A stretch of 64,000 nt of DNA from Chitinophagaceae bacterium. Lineage in GTDB: Bacteria; Bacteroidota; Bacteroidia; Chitinophagales; Chitinophagaceae. The translations under genes were made by a program, and so were the position numbers. How positions within the stretch are numbered: position 1 is the stretch's first letter; every line of letters starts with the position of its first letter. This document shows positions 7,485-15,985 of the stretch, piece by piece. The stretch spans positions 62,001 through 126,000 of the forward strand of contig JADKKA010000006.1 of the NCBI GenBank assembly GCA_016720745.1, read 5' to 3'. The notes below the pieces were generated by a model. It did no database searches. It was not told the origin of the DNA and saw only the letters and a program-made list of their open reading frames with translations.

Positions 7485-10036
7485 ATGAATAAAGGCCTAC
7501 TCCTTCTTTTATTTCCATTGCTTTCTTTTTGGCCCAGGGAAGAACCCTCCGCCTGGATCCGGATCAACCAGCTGGGTTATACACCGGCTGCTGTAAAAGT
7601 GGCTGTTTGGTGCAGAAAAGAAGCAAAGCAGGTCATATCAAAGTTTACCCTGGTGGATGCAGTGACGCAAAAGCCGGTCTATACCGGAAATGCTGGTAAG
7701 GACTTCGGCGCCTATGGTCCATTTGCCCAAACTTTTCGGCTGGATTTTTCTACTTTCAAAAAACCCGGGCGATATTTTTTACAAACAACCGATGCCCGCT
7801 CCCCTGAATTTGAAATTGGAAACGATGTGTACAAAGGCGCAGCTGATTTTTGCCTGCGTTATATGCGGCAGCAAAGAACCGGTTTCAATCCCTATCTCAA
7901 AGACAGCTGTCATACCCACGACGGATATGTGTTATATGGCGAAAAAGCCGGGATCAAGGACAGTACCCATATTGATGTGGTGGGTGGCTGGCATGATGCT
8001 TCGGATTATTTACAATACAGTGCCACATCTGCCAATGCTACCTGGCACTTGCTGGCTGCCTACCGCGATTTTCCACAAGTGTTTACCGATGAAAAACAGT
8101 CCAACGGACTGGATGGTAAAAACGGAAGGGCCGATGTATTGGATGAAGCCAAATGGGGACTGGACTGGTTATTGAAAATGCATCCACGGGATGACTGGAT
8201 GTTCAACCAAATAGGAGACGACCGCGATCATATCAATATGCGGATGCCCACACAGGATACACAGTATGGGAAAGGAATGGAAAGACCGGTCTATTTCGTG
8301 AGTGGTGAACCACAGCAACGGGGAAAATTCATGAATGCCACAACGGGAACTACCTCAACGGCAGCTAAATTCTCAAGTGCCTTTGCACTGGGGAGTATAT
8401 TATTTGATCCTGTTGAATCAGCCTACTCAAATCTGCTCTCGGAAAAAGCAATGACAGCTTATGTATTTGCTTCACGCAAAACCGGGTTTACTCAAACGGC
8501 ATCTGTCAAATCACCTTATATCTATGCCGAAGAAAACTGGGTGGATGACCTGGAATTGGCCAATGCGTCGATGTACCAATTAATGAAACTTCCGGGAAAG
8601 AAAGTAGATGAAAATAGTTATGGAAAAAAAGCATTTGAATCTTCCCGGCTGGAACCTGTCACAACCTGGCTGGGTAAAGATACAGCCCGTCATTATCAAT
8701 GGTATCCCTTTATCAATCCTGGTCATTATGAAATCGCAAAGCAAATAAAAGGATTCCGGATCGAAAAGAGGGGTTTAAAAAAGTAACGGGCTATTATAAA
8801 GAAGGTATTGAACTCGTCTGGAACAAAGCCAAACAAAACGCTTTCTACCGCGGCATCCCCTTTATCTGGTGCAGTAATAATCTCACTACTTCATTCGCGA
8901 TTCAATGTTATTGGTACCAGCAGCTGACAGCAGATAAAAGCTATGAAGCATTGATGCAAGCCAATATTGACTGGTTATTTGGTTGCAATCCCTGGGGAAC
9001 ATCCATGGTATATGGCTTACCCAATTGGGGAGATACACCGGTTGATCCGCATTCTGCATTCACCCATATTAAAAAATACCCGATTGATGGCGGACTGGTA
9101 GATGGTCCGGTGTACACCAGTATTTATAAAGGACTGATCGGTATCAAATTGTTTGAACCCGATGAATATGCTGCATTTCAAAGTGACCTGGCTGTTTATC
9201 ATGATGATTATGGCGACTACAGTACCAATGAACCTACAATGGATGGAACCGCTTCGCTTATTTATTTATTAGCTGCGCAGGAGGCAGCACGCCCCTCTCC
9301 TTTGGTCCCGATAGCAATCGGGAGGGGTAAGGGGGAGAGGTCTAGCGGCGCCATCATCAGAGGAGATAGCTCGCAAAAGAAAATCGCTCTTGTCTTTACC
9401 GGTCATGAGTTTGCTGAGGGCGGACAGCAAATTGAAGAATACCTGGACAATGCCAATATCAAGGCTTCCTTTTTCTTCACCGGTGATTTTTACCGGAACC
9501 CGGACTTTCATCCCATCATTCGTAAACTGTATAAAGAAGGACATTATCTGGGACCACATTCCGATCAGCATTTATTGTATTGCGACTGGTCCAAACGCGA
9601 CAGTCTGCTCGTAACGAAATCGCAGTTTCGATTTGATTTGGCCGATAATTATACCGCCATGGCCCGGCTGGGGATTGATATTAAAAAAGCAAATATTTTT
9701 TTACCGCCTTATGAATGGTATAACGATAGTATCGCTGCCTGGTCAAAGGAATTACAGATTCAGTTGATCAATTATACACCCGGTACCCTCAGTCATGCAG
9801 ACTATACCCTGGACAATGATAAAAACTACCGCAGCTCTGAAAAAATACTGTCCTCCATCCTGCAATATGAGCAAACAAAGCCGGCCGGACTGAACGGGTT
9901 TATTTTGCTGATGCATGTCGGGGCCGGCCCGGGAAGGACCGATAAATTTTACCGGAAACTGCCCGAACTGGTCCGCTATTTAAAGGCCAAAGGCTATCAG
10001 TTTCAACGGGTTGACAACTTAGTTGAAACTGATTAA
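7485..10036 (+). pseudogene. GH9 glycoside hydrolase fused to polysaccharide deacetylase domain, frameshifted
   Basis: Two frames together encode one secreted enzyme of about 850 residues. The first frame (7485-8786) has a signal peptide, a cellulase Ig-like domain (IRINQLGYTP) and the GH9 start with catalytic aspartates in GGWHDASD. It ends at TAA at 8784. The second frame is open from about 8762 and continues the (alpha/alpha)6 barrel (GIPFIWCSNNLTTS), reaching the acid Glu in NEPTMDG. A CE4-like domain follows, with GPHSDQH, LPPYEW and LLMHVG. One extra A in the AAAA run at 8764-8767 would restore a single frame. The first CE4 Asp motif is replaced by FTGHE, so deacetylase activity is doubtful. 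Confidence 0.85.
9306..9323. repeat. TCCCGA...TCGGGA palindrome inside the GH9-CE4 linker
   Basis: The 18-base palindrome TCCCGATAGCAATCGGGA lies in the coding sequence of the linker between the GH9 and CE4 domains. It is flanked by a second, looser inverted pair (CCCCTCTCC before, GGGGGAGAGG after). The linker reads as Pro/Gly/Arg-rich sequence unlike either domain. Similar palindromes occur at 43427, 45963 and 61639. It looks like a small repeat that inserted in frame at a tolerant site. Confidence 0.6.
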
Positions 10037-10077
10037 AATCAGCCTGTTATACAATTTCTGACCCCCGATTCATTCCT

Positions 10078-10085
10078 TATCTTTG
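10078..10085 (+). promoter_or_regulatory. Bacteroidetes -7 element upstream of fatty-acid hydroxylase
   Basis: TATCTTTG fits the TAnnTTTG -7 consensus, four bases before the ATG at 10090. A TTTCTG about 20 bases upstream could serve as the -33 element. The transcript leader would be very short or absent. Confidence 0.55.
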
Positions 10086-10089
10086 CGCC

Positions 10090-10767
10090 ATGCATTTCGA
10101 AAAAATACATAATAAAGGGCAGGCAAGGCTCTTCAAGAGTGATTTCCTTGAAGCACTGACCAAGGCCAATCCGCTTGTGATCTGGGGTATGTATATCCCT
10201 ATCCTGACTTATATTATTTACCTGGCAGCCACCAAATACAATTACAGCACCGGTACCATCCTGCTGGTCTTCTTTGGGGGTATGTTTTTCTGGACACTAT
10301 TTGAGTATATCGCTCATCGCTTTATTTTTCACTGGGTACCCAAAACGCCGGGTTCTATCAAGTTTGTGTACACCCTTCATGGGAATCATCATCATTACCC
10401 CCGCGACAGGCAGCGTTTATTCATGCCGCCTTTGCCTAGTATTATTATTTCATCCACTTTGTTTGGATTGACCTATCTGCTCATCGGTAGTTATACATTC
10501 ATGTTCTTCCCCGGATTCCTGCTCGGTTACCTGATGTATGGTACCATGCACTATGCCATCCATGCCTGGAACCCTCCTTTTAAATGGATGAAACCACTTT
10601 GGAGAAACCATCACCTGCATCATTATAAAAATGAACATAATGGATACGGAGTGAGTTCTACTTTATGGGATCATATTTTTGGGACCATGTTTGATCTGAA
10701 AAGAGAAAAAGAAGATAAAGAGAAAGTAAAAGAACTGATGTTTGAGAAGAAATCTTCCAACTCCTGA
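10090..10767 (+). CDS. Fatty acid hydroxylase (sterol desaturase superfamily)
   Basis: This is a 225-residue membrane di-iron enzyme. The histidine clusters are HRFIFH, HGNHHHYP, HYAIH and HHLHHYKNEH, in the order seen in FA2H/Scs7-like 2-hydroxylases, with hydrophobic segments at about 30-75 and 115-155. The predicted reaction is 2-hydroxylation of a fatty acyl chain, for example for sphingolipids or ornithine lipids, both of which occur in this phylum. The substrate is not determined by sequence. The gene has its own -7 element upstream and a strong terminator downstream, so it is probably a single-gene unit. Confidence 0.87.
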   Translation: MHFEKIHNKGQARLFKSDFLEALTKANPLVIWGMYIPILTYIIYLAATKYNYSTGTILLVFFGGMFFWTLFEYIAHRFIFHWVPKTPGSIKFVYTLHGNHHHYPRDRQRLFMPPLPSIIISSTLFGLTYLLIGSYTFMFFPGFLLGYLMYGTMHYAIHAWNPPFKWMKPLWRNHHLHHYKNEHNGYGVSSTLWDHIFGTMFDLKREKEDKEKVKELMFEKKSSNS

Positions 10768-10793
10768 TGTGTAAGTAAAATATTAATCAATCC

Positions 10794-10822
10794 ATCCCGC
10801 CAGAAAATGGCGGGATTTTTAT
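10794..10822 (+). terminator. Rho-independent terminator after fatty-acid hydroxylase
   Basis: The stem is ATCCCGCC / GGCGGGAT (8 pairs) with the loop AGAAAAT, followed by a T run. Confidence 0.85.
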
Positions 10823-10832
10823 TTAAAGCGTT

Positions 10833-11840
10833 ATGAAAAAGTTGCATTTTTTGTTATTGATCCTTCCACTTTGCATTGCAGCCTGTCAGTCAAAGGGAAA
10901 AAAACAGGAATCGGCTTCTTTCTTATCCGCTAAGGAAACAGTACTGCTGAATCAATTGGTGTATAAGCCCGGGTTAAAAGATACTTTACTGACATATGCG
11001 CCCGGATTTGAACTGGTTTTTCAGCCACAGGCCGTCAATGGCAATTTTGCCTATATCGCTAAAAAGAAAGATTCTCTGCAATACGCCCTGGTGATCCGGG
11101 GTTCGCTGATTGAATTTAGCAACGAAGGTTTCCAGAATTTCATCCTGCAGGACTTCAATGTCTTTAACCAGAAAAAATGGGAATATGCCGATACTGTGAA
11201 AAAAGCCTATCTCTCCCGGGGAACTTATCTTGGTTTTCAAAACCTGCTGCAACTAAAAGATGGAACAACGGGTTTGTCACTGCTGGATTTTATTGAGCAG
11301 AAAATTCCCGCGGGCTCATCGCTGGTTGTTACCGGACATAGCCTGGGTGGTAACCTCGCTTATCCACTGGCAGGCTACCTGAAGAAACAATTAAAAGGGG
11401 CTGTACAACAAAACATACAGCTGATCACATTTGGCGCACCTGCAGCAGGTAATGCTGCGTTTGTACAGGACCTGGAAGAAAAATTTCCCAACGCAGAACG
11501 TTATACGATTGATAAGGATATTGCGCCTTCTTTCCCTGATCATACCCGGATGGGTTTGATTGCCAAGTCTATTGGACTGGATAAGGCCCTGCACATCAAA
11601 GAACTTTCACTGGATGCCGGTGATTTATTGCAATTAGCAGGGGATTTACTCGAGCAAACGAATATCATTGGTAAGGATGATAAATATGTACAAAGTGAAA
11701 AACATCTCCGGTTGCTGACCAGTACAGCCCCATCAGTGATAGATACAGTTTTGTCTGCCGATGCTTTGTTCGGAAGAGCCTATGAATACCACCGGGTAGA
11801 TGCTTATGCCATTTTACTGGGTGGGAAGGCGCTGGAATAG
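10833..11840 (+). CDS. Class 3 lipase-like lipoprotein
   Basis: This protein has 335 residues. The N-terminus ends in the lipobox CIAAC (Cys18), so it is membrane-anchored. The alpha/beta-hydrolase nucleophile elbow GHSLGG places Ser170 as nucleophile. The surrounding VVTGHSLGGNLAYPLAGYL and the later ITFGAPAAGN match class 3 (Mbeg1/lipase_3) lipases. The catalytic Asp is probably in the IDKDIAPSFP region and the His in the C-terminal EYHRVDAY. The substrate is probably a lipid or ester in the envelope or outside it. It starts just after a terminator and converges on the gene ending at 11842. Confidence 0.83.
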   Translation: MKKLHFLLLILPLCIAACQSKGKKQESASFLSAKETVLLNQLVYKPGLKDTLLTYAPGFELVFQPQAVNGNFAYIAKKKDSLQYALVIRGSLIEFSNEGFQNFILQDFNVFNQKKWEYADTVKKAYLSRGTYLGFQNLLQLKDGTTGLSLLDFIEQKIPAGSSLVVTGHSLGGNLAYPLAGYLKKQLKGAVQQNIQLITFGAPAAGNAAFVQDLEEKFPNAERYTIDKDIAPSFPDHTRMGLIAKSIGLDKALHIKELSLDAGDLLQLAGDLLEQTNIIGKDDKYVQSEKHLRLLTSTAPSVIDTVLSADALFGRAYEYHRVDAYAILLGGKALE

Positions 11841-11841
11841 T

Positions 11842-12171
11842 TCACCATTTCTCATCATCCGGTATCGGGTCATCTTTTTTGAATTGCTTCCTGCTTTCTA
11901 TTTTTTGTAATTGTCTTTCAATAATCAGATCGGCAATCAGTAAGGGTGCATTTTCGCCCTGCTGCTGATCGAGCAGCTGCCGCATTTTTTTCTCTGGTAC
12001 ATCAATACGATAAAGCAATGATACAAGCCGGTCAAAGTCGGTATTGATCAGCTGGTTCACATGATCAGCCAGGGCAATTCTGATGGCTTCCATACTTTTT
12101 TGTGGAGACAGTATCAGTCCGGCATCTTTTTGTAAAAGATCCGCCAGTTCCTGTTGTTGAGAATGATTCAT
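11842..12171 (-). CDS. Small conserved cytoplasmic protein
   Basis: This protein has 109 residues, is predicted helical and has a charged C-terminus (KFKKDDPIPDDEKW-like tail). There is no signal peptide or membrane segment. The start codon shares one base with the stop of the TIGR02757 gene (TAATG), so translation is probably coupled. I do not recognise a named domain with confidence. It resembles short Bacteroidota proteins found next to this family. Confidence 0.75.
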   Translation of the reverse strand: MNHSQQQELADLLQKDAGLILSPQKSMEAIRIALADHVNQLINTDFDRLVSLLYRIDVPEKKMRQLLDQQQGENAPLLIADLIIERQLQKIESRKQFKKDDPIPDDEKW

Positions 12172-12962
12172 TAGTAAAGTGTAATCCCTTTTTTGTTCAT
12201 CGCGCCGAGTCCAAAAAGGGCAAAATCATATTTCACGGGATCTTCGCTGTCTAAAGTTCGCAAATAATCCGTTAAGGCAATGGCGGTTTCCCAACCGGGG
12301 TTTTGTTCTTTATTGCCCGCTGGTTTTAGTAATCCCAGAATCCGGGCCACACGGGCCACATGCAGATCAATCGGGCAGATCAGTTTGGAAGGAGAGATAT
12401 TTTTCCAGATACCAAAGTCTACCCCGTGCTGATCCTTTCTTACCATCCAGCGCAGGAACATATTCAGTCTTTTACAGGCGGAGCCTTTTGCCGGACTGGC
12501 AATATGTTTCCGGGTTCGTTCCGGTATATGTTCCAGTGAGAAGAAGTAATGATGAAAACCAGTTAACATGGATTCAATGGTATCGCCATGCATGGTAAAA
12601 GCCGATTCCAGAGAATCAGCCTTGCTGTAATGCGTTTTGAAAAATTCGATGAAATAAAGCAGATCAGTTGCGTTGAAAGTCCGGTGTTTGAAGGAGAGCA
12701 GGGATTGCAGGTCTTTCTTACTATGCTGCAGACAGAATGCATGCGGGGCATGATCCATCAGCTGCATCAGTTCTTTGGATTTATTGATGATGGTGGTTCG
12801 GTTGCCCCAGGCAAATATGGCCGCAAAGAAACCGGCGATTTCCCGGTCCTGTTTTTTATTGTATAGATGCGGAACAGCAACAGGATCAAAAGCAATAAAG
12901 GAAGGCTGATTGTATTCCTCAGCCTTCCTGTCGAGCAGTTCTTTTATTTTTTTCTGATGCAT
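12171..12962 (-). CDS. TIGR02757 family protein (DUF2400)
   Basis: This protein has 263 residues. The N-terminal part with FAAIFAWGNRTTIINKSKEL and the central FKHRTFNATDLLYFI are typical of the TIGR02757/DUF2400 family, a helical cytoplasmic family widespread in Bacteroidota. KLICPIDLHVARVARILGLL recalls a helix-hairpin-helix DNA glycosylase-like C-terminal region, so a nucleic-acid role is possible but not shown. It is the first gene of a two-gene unit with the small protein ending at 11842. Confidence 0.87.
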   Translation of the reverse strand: MHQKKIKELLDRKAEEYNQPSFIAFDPVAVPHLYNKKQDREIAGFFAAIFAWGNRTTIINKSKELMQLMDHAPHAFCLQHSKKDLQSLLSFKHRTFNATDLLYFIEFFKTHYSKADSLESAFTMHGDTIESMLTGFHHYFFSLEHIPERTRKHIASPAKGSACKRLNMFLRWMVRKDQHGVDFGIWKNISPSKLICPIDLHVARVARILGLLKPAGNKEQNPGWETAIALTDYLRTLDSEDPVKYDFALFGLGAMNKKGITLY

Positions 12963-13004
12963 ACTTACAGTAGTCCTGCAAGTATAGCCTAATTCCTTTA
13001 ATGC

Positions 13005-13661
13005 TTAACGCGGAATCACGGCGCCACTGCCTGAAATATTGGTAGTGATAACCGGTGTACCATGATAGTACACATTTCCGCTACCGGCAATCCGTACTTT
13101 CAGCGTTGTATTGGCCGTGATCTCGGTATTGCCACTACCGGAAGTATTGGTCTCTGCTTTATCTGCCACCATATTCAGTGCCCTGATATTGCCACTCCCG
13201 TCAATGGTTGCATAAAAATTACTGCAGCTCCCGGTACTAAATTCGATATTGCCTGATCCTGTAACACGGGCATTGAAGTCTGTTACCGAAGGGAAACTGC
13301 CGCTGGTACTGATATTACCTGATCCTGCCAGGCTGAGTCCATTCAATGAAGGCAAGGTGACAAAGACTTCTGTGTTGTCATTTTTTACATTGACCCCCTC
13401 TCTATAACCCAGTTGCAGGGTATTGTTCACCAGTTTGGTTTCGTAATAAGGAAGGAGATTGCTGTATCCCTTTACTTCCACTTTAAAAGCTGCGCCCGGA
13501 GAAACATAGATATTGGTGCTGCCTGCAGTAGAGATCGCTGTAAATCCGCTGATATTCCTGTTTTCTGTCGTAGTGGAACCATGTCCGCTGATTCTTTCTT
13601 TTGAACAGGAACTGAATGCCAAAATGGCTGAAATCACTGTGATGCCTAATCCTCTTTTCAT
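13005..13661 (-). CDS. Head GIN domain-containing lipoprotein (DUF2807)
   Basis: This protein has 218 residues. A lipoprotein-like signal ends in FSSCSKE. The rest is the DUF2807 beta-helix with its recurring G-S-G-N turns: AGSGNISTSG, VTGSGNIEFS, DGSGNIRAL and SGSGNTEI. Proteins of this family sit at the cell surface and their function is unclear. It is a single-gene unit on this strand, with about 155 bases of non-coding sequence upstream. Confidence 0.88.
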   Translation of the reverse strand: MKRGLGITVISAILAFSSCSKERISGHGSTTTENRNISGFTAISTAGSTNIYVSPGAAFKVEVKGYSNLLPYYETKLVNNTLQLGYREGVNVKNDNTEVFVTLPSLNGLSLAGSGNISTSGSFPSVTDFNARVTGSGNIEFSTGSCSNFYATIDGSGNIRALNMVADKAETNTSGSGNTEITANTTLKVRIAGSGNVYYHGTPVITTNISGSGAVIPR

Positions 13662-13817
13662 AAATGCTTGTTTAAATGTTTGAAATTGTTTTCATGACTA
13701 TGGGGCAAAAATAGAACCCGTAAAAGGGGGTCCTTTGATGAAGCAGGTAGATGGAAGCCTGAAAGACTGAAATCTTTCATCGGAATAGGAAAATTCCGCG
13801 TCGAAATTTCAGCGAAA

Positions 13818-14747
13818 TCAGGGATTGAGCCATTCTTTGAAGGCGGCAGCTCGTTTTTGGCTAATGATCACCTCTTCTTCCTGTGGTGGATGAAGGTGCA
13901 GGGCCAGTTTACCATTCTCTTCGTTGGTGAAATAATGGCAGGCCTTGATATTGATAATATACTGCCGGTTGGCCCGGAAGAAAAGGGATTCTTCAAGCAG
14001 TTTGGCCAGTTCGTCCAGACTATGGTTCAGCAGATAAGTATCGGACTGAAATGTTTTGAGGGTGGTATAATTGCCCGTCTTGTAAAAGCAGGCAATATTT
14101 TCAACGGGAATCGGGATATTCTTATTGCCTGATACGGCTACCAGTAAACGGATTTTTCCCTGTCCCTGGTTTTGAGGAATGAGTTCTGCCTCCTCTGCTT
14201 CAAAACCCGGATCATTGGGCGCTGCAGGTAATACATCGGCACCGGTTCGTATATTTTGCAGCGTGAATAATTGTTGTTTCAGAGAGATTAGTTCTTCTTT
14301 TTGTTTTTTACTCTCCCGGTAAAAATAATAGCCCACATACACCACATTCCAGAAAATGATAAAGAGGATGGAAATCGGGAATTCCGTAAAAAAGAACTGT
14401 ACTTCTTCTTTTTTAAACCCTAATAAAACAATCAGGTAAGTATACATGAATCCAAGCACAAAGAGTGCAGGCAGTACCACGGCAGCAATCAATTGATAGA
14501 TCAGCCGGGTGGTAAAATATTTATGCCAGGGGTATTGCTGATCGAGATAGGAAGTAATCAGATTGATCAGCGATGTAACGATAAAACTGATCGAGAAACC
14601 GGCCAGCACATCAGAAAGAAAATATTTTCCGTTAATAATATCCGAAAAGGAATCAGTGCCCAGGAAGACAAAGAAAAAGCTGAGCAGTAAAGAAACGCCC
14701 AGGCGCAACCAGAAATCACGGTATGGAGAAAAACTGTTTTCCATCAA
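13818..14747 (-). CDS. Membrane-bound LytTR-family transcriptional regulator
   Basis: This protein has 309 residues. The N-terminal half contains four predicted membrane helices (about residues 12-30, 45-65, 82-110 and 122-145). A short coiled linker with KKQKEELISLKQQL follows, then a C-terminal LytTR DNA-binding domain (about 200-305) containing FFRANRQYIINIKACHYF. There is no receiver domain, so it is a one-component regulator that reads a membrane signal. The target is unknown. A second ATG one codon later is an equally possible start. Confidence 0.85.
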   Translation of the reverse strand: MMENSFSPYRDFWLRLGVSLLLSFFFVFLGTDSFSDIINGKYFLSDVLAGFSISFIVTSLINLITSYLDQQYPWHKYFTTRLIYQLIAAVVLPALFVLGFMYTYLIVLLGFKKEEVQFFFTEFPISILFIIFWNVVYVGYYFYRESKKQKEELISLKQQLFTLQNIRTGADVLPAAPNDPGFEAEEAELIPQNQGQGKIRLLVAVSGNKNIPIPVENIACFYKTGNYTTLKTFQSDTYLLNHSLDELAKLLEESLFFRANRQYIINIKACHYFTNEENGKLALHLHPPQEEEVIISQKRAAAFKEWLNP

Positions 14748-14757
14748 TGGTAAAAGT

Positions 14758-14788
14758 AAAACCCCTTTTCCGGGTAGAAAAGGGGTTT
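14758..14788 (-). terminator. Rho-independent terminator after the trans-sulfuration gene
   Basis: The stem is AAACCCCTTTTC / GAAAAGGGGTTT with a 6-base loop. On the minus strand it lies just past the stop at 14810 and ends in a T-rich tract. Confidence 0.75.
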
Positions 14789-14809
14789 CGTATGAATTGG
14801 GAAAAAGGC

Positions 14810-15949
14810 TTATCCAATTGCTTTGGCCAGGTCTTCCACCAGGTCATCCGCATCTTCGATCCCCACACTCAGGCGGATCAGGGAATCACTGAGGCCGTTT
14901 TTGATTCTTTCTTCTCTTGGAATAGAAGCATGGGTCATGCTGGCCGGATGATTGATCAGTGATTCCACACCACCCAGACTTTCTGCCAGTGAAAAAAGAT
15001 GAGTAGCCGACAAAACTCTCCTGGCTTCTTCTACGCTGTCATCTTTTAATTCGAAAGAAATCATGCCACCAAAATCCTTCATTTGTTTTTTAGCTACGGC
15101 ATAGCCTGGATGATCTTCAAATCCAGGCCAGTACACTTTTCCCACTTTGGGATGTTGCCGAAGCCAGTTGGCGATGATACGGCCGTTTTCACAATGGGCC
15201 TTCATGCGTACCCCCAGGGTTTTGATTCCTCTTAATACCAGGAAGCAATCCATGGGGCCCGGAACTGCGCCACAACTCTTTTGAATAAAATATAATTTCT
15301 CTCTCAGGTCCGCATCGTTCATCACCAGGGCTCCTTGTATTACATCACTGTGACCGCCGAGGTACTTGGTCACTGAATGCATCACGATATCGGCACCGAG
15401 ATCGAGGGGGTTTTGTAAAGCGGGCGAGGCAAAAGTATTGTCCACCGCCAGCAGGATGTTTTTAGGTTTTGTCAATGCAGCAATGGCGGCTATATCCGTG
15501 ATATTCATCAGCGGGTTAGTAGGTGTTTCCAGCCAAACCAGTTTTGTTTTGCTGCTGATGGCTTTGCCAACATTTTCTGAATGGGTGGTATCTACATAAG
15601 TAAAGATGATGCCGAAACGTTCAAACACTTTGGTGAAGAGCCGGTAAGTACCGCCATACATATCATTGGCGCAAATCACTTCATCACCGGGAGATAATAA
15701 TTTAATGACGGCATCAGTGGCAGCCACACCGCTGCTGAAAGCCAGTCCAAACTGTCCATTTTCAATGATGGCCAGTGCTTCTTCCAATGCTTTGCGTGTA
15801 GGGTTCTGACTGCGGGCATATTCGAAACCCTTGTTCACGCCGGGTGCTTCCTGTACATAAGTGGAAGTCTGGTAAACAGGCGTCATGATGGCACCGGTAG
15901 AGGGATCGGGATGTGCACCGGCATGGATAAATTTGGTAGCGGGTTTCAT
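14810..15949 (-). CDS. Cystathionine gamma-synthase / gamma-lyase family PLP enzyme
   Basis: This 379-residue enzyme belongs to the Cys/Met metabolism PLP family. Visible features are YARSQNPTR near residue 45, the cofactor-binding FSSGVAATDAV, LETPTNPL, DNTFASPALQNPL, and the Schiff-base lysine in HSVTKYLGGHSD. Length and motifs fit cystathionine gamma-synthase or gamma-lyase; sequence alone does not separate the two. It acts in trans-sulfuration between homocysteine and cysteine. It is followed by a clear terminator and preceded by asnB on the same strand with about 36 bases between. Confidence 0.87.
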   Translation of the reverse strand: MKPATKFIHAGAHPDPSTGAIMTPVYQTSTYVQEAPGVNKGFEYARSQNPTRKALEEALAIIENGQFGLAFSSGVAATDAVIKLLSPGDEVICANDMYGGTYRLFTKVFERFGIIFTYVDTTHSENVGKAISSKTKLVWLETPTNPLMNITDIAAIAALTKPKNILLAVDNTFASPALQNPLDLGADIVMHSVTKYLGGHSDVIQGALVMNDADLREKLYFIQKSCGAVPGPMDCFLVLRGIKTLGVRMKAHCENGRIIANWLRQHPKVGKVYWPGFEDHPGYAVAKKQMKDFGGMISFELKDDSVEEARRVLSATHLFSLAESLGGVESLINHPASMTHASIPREERIKNGLSDSLIRLSVGIEDADDLVEDLAKAIG

Positions 15950-15985
15950 GTTGACATTTTAATGAGCAAAGATGATGAAATAGGT

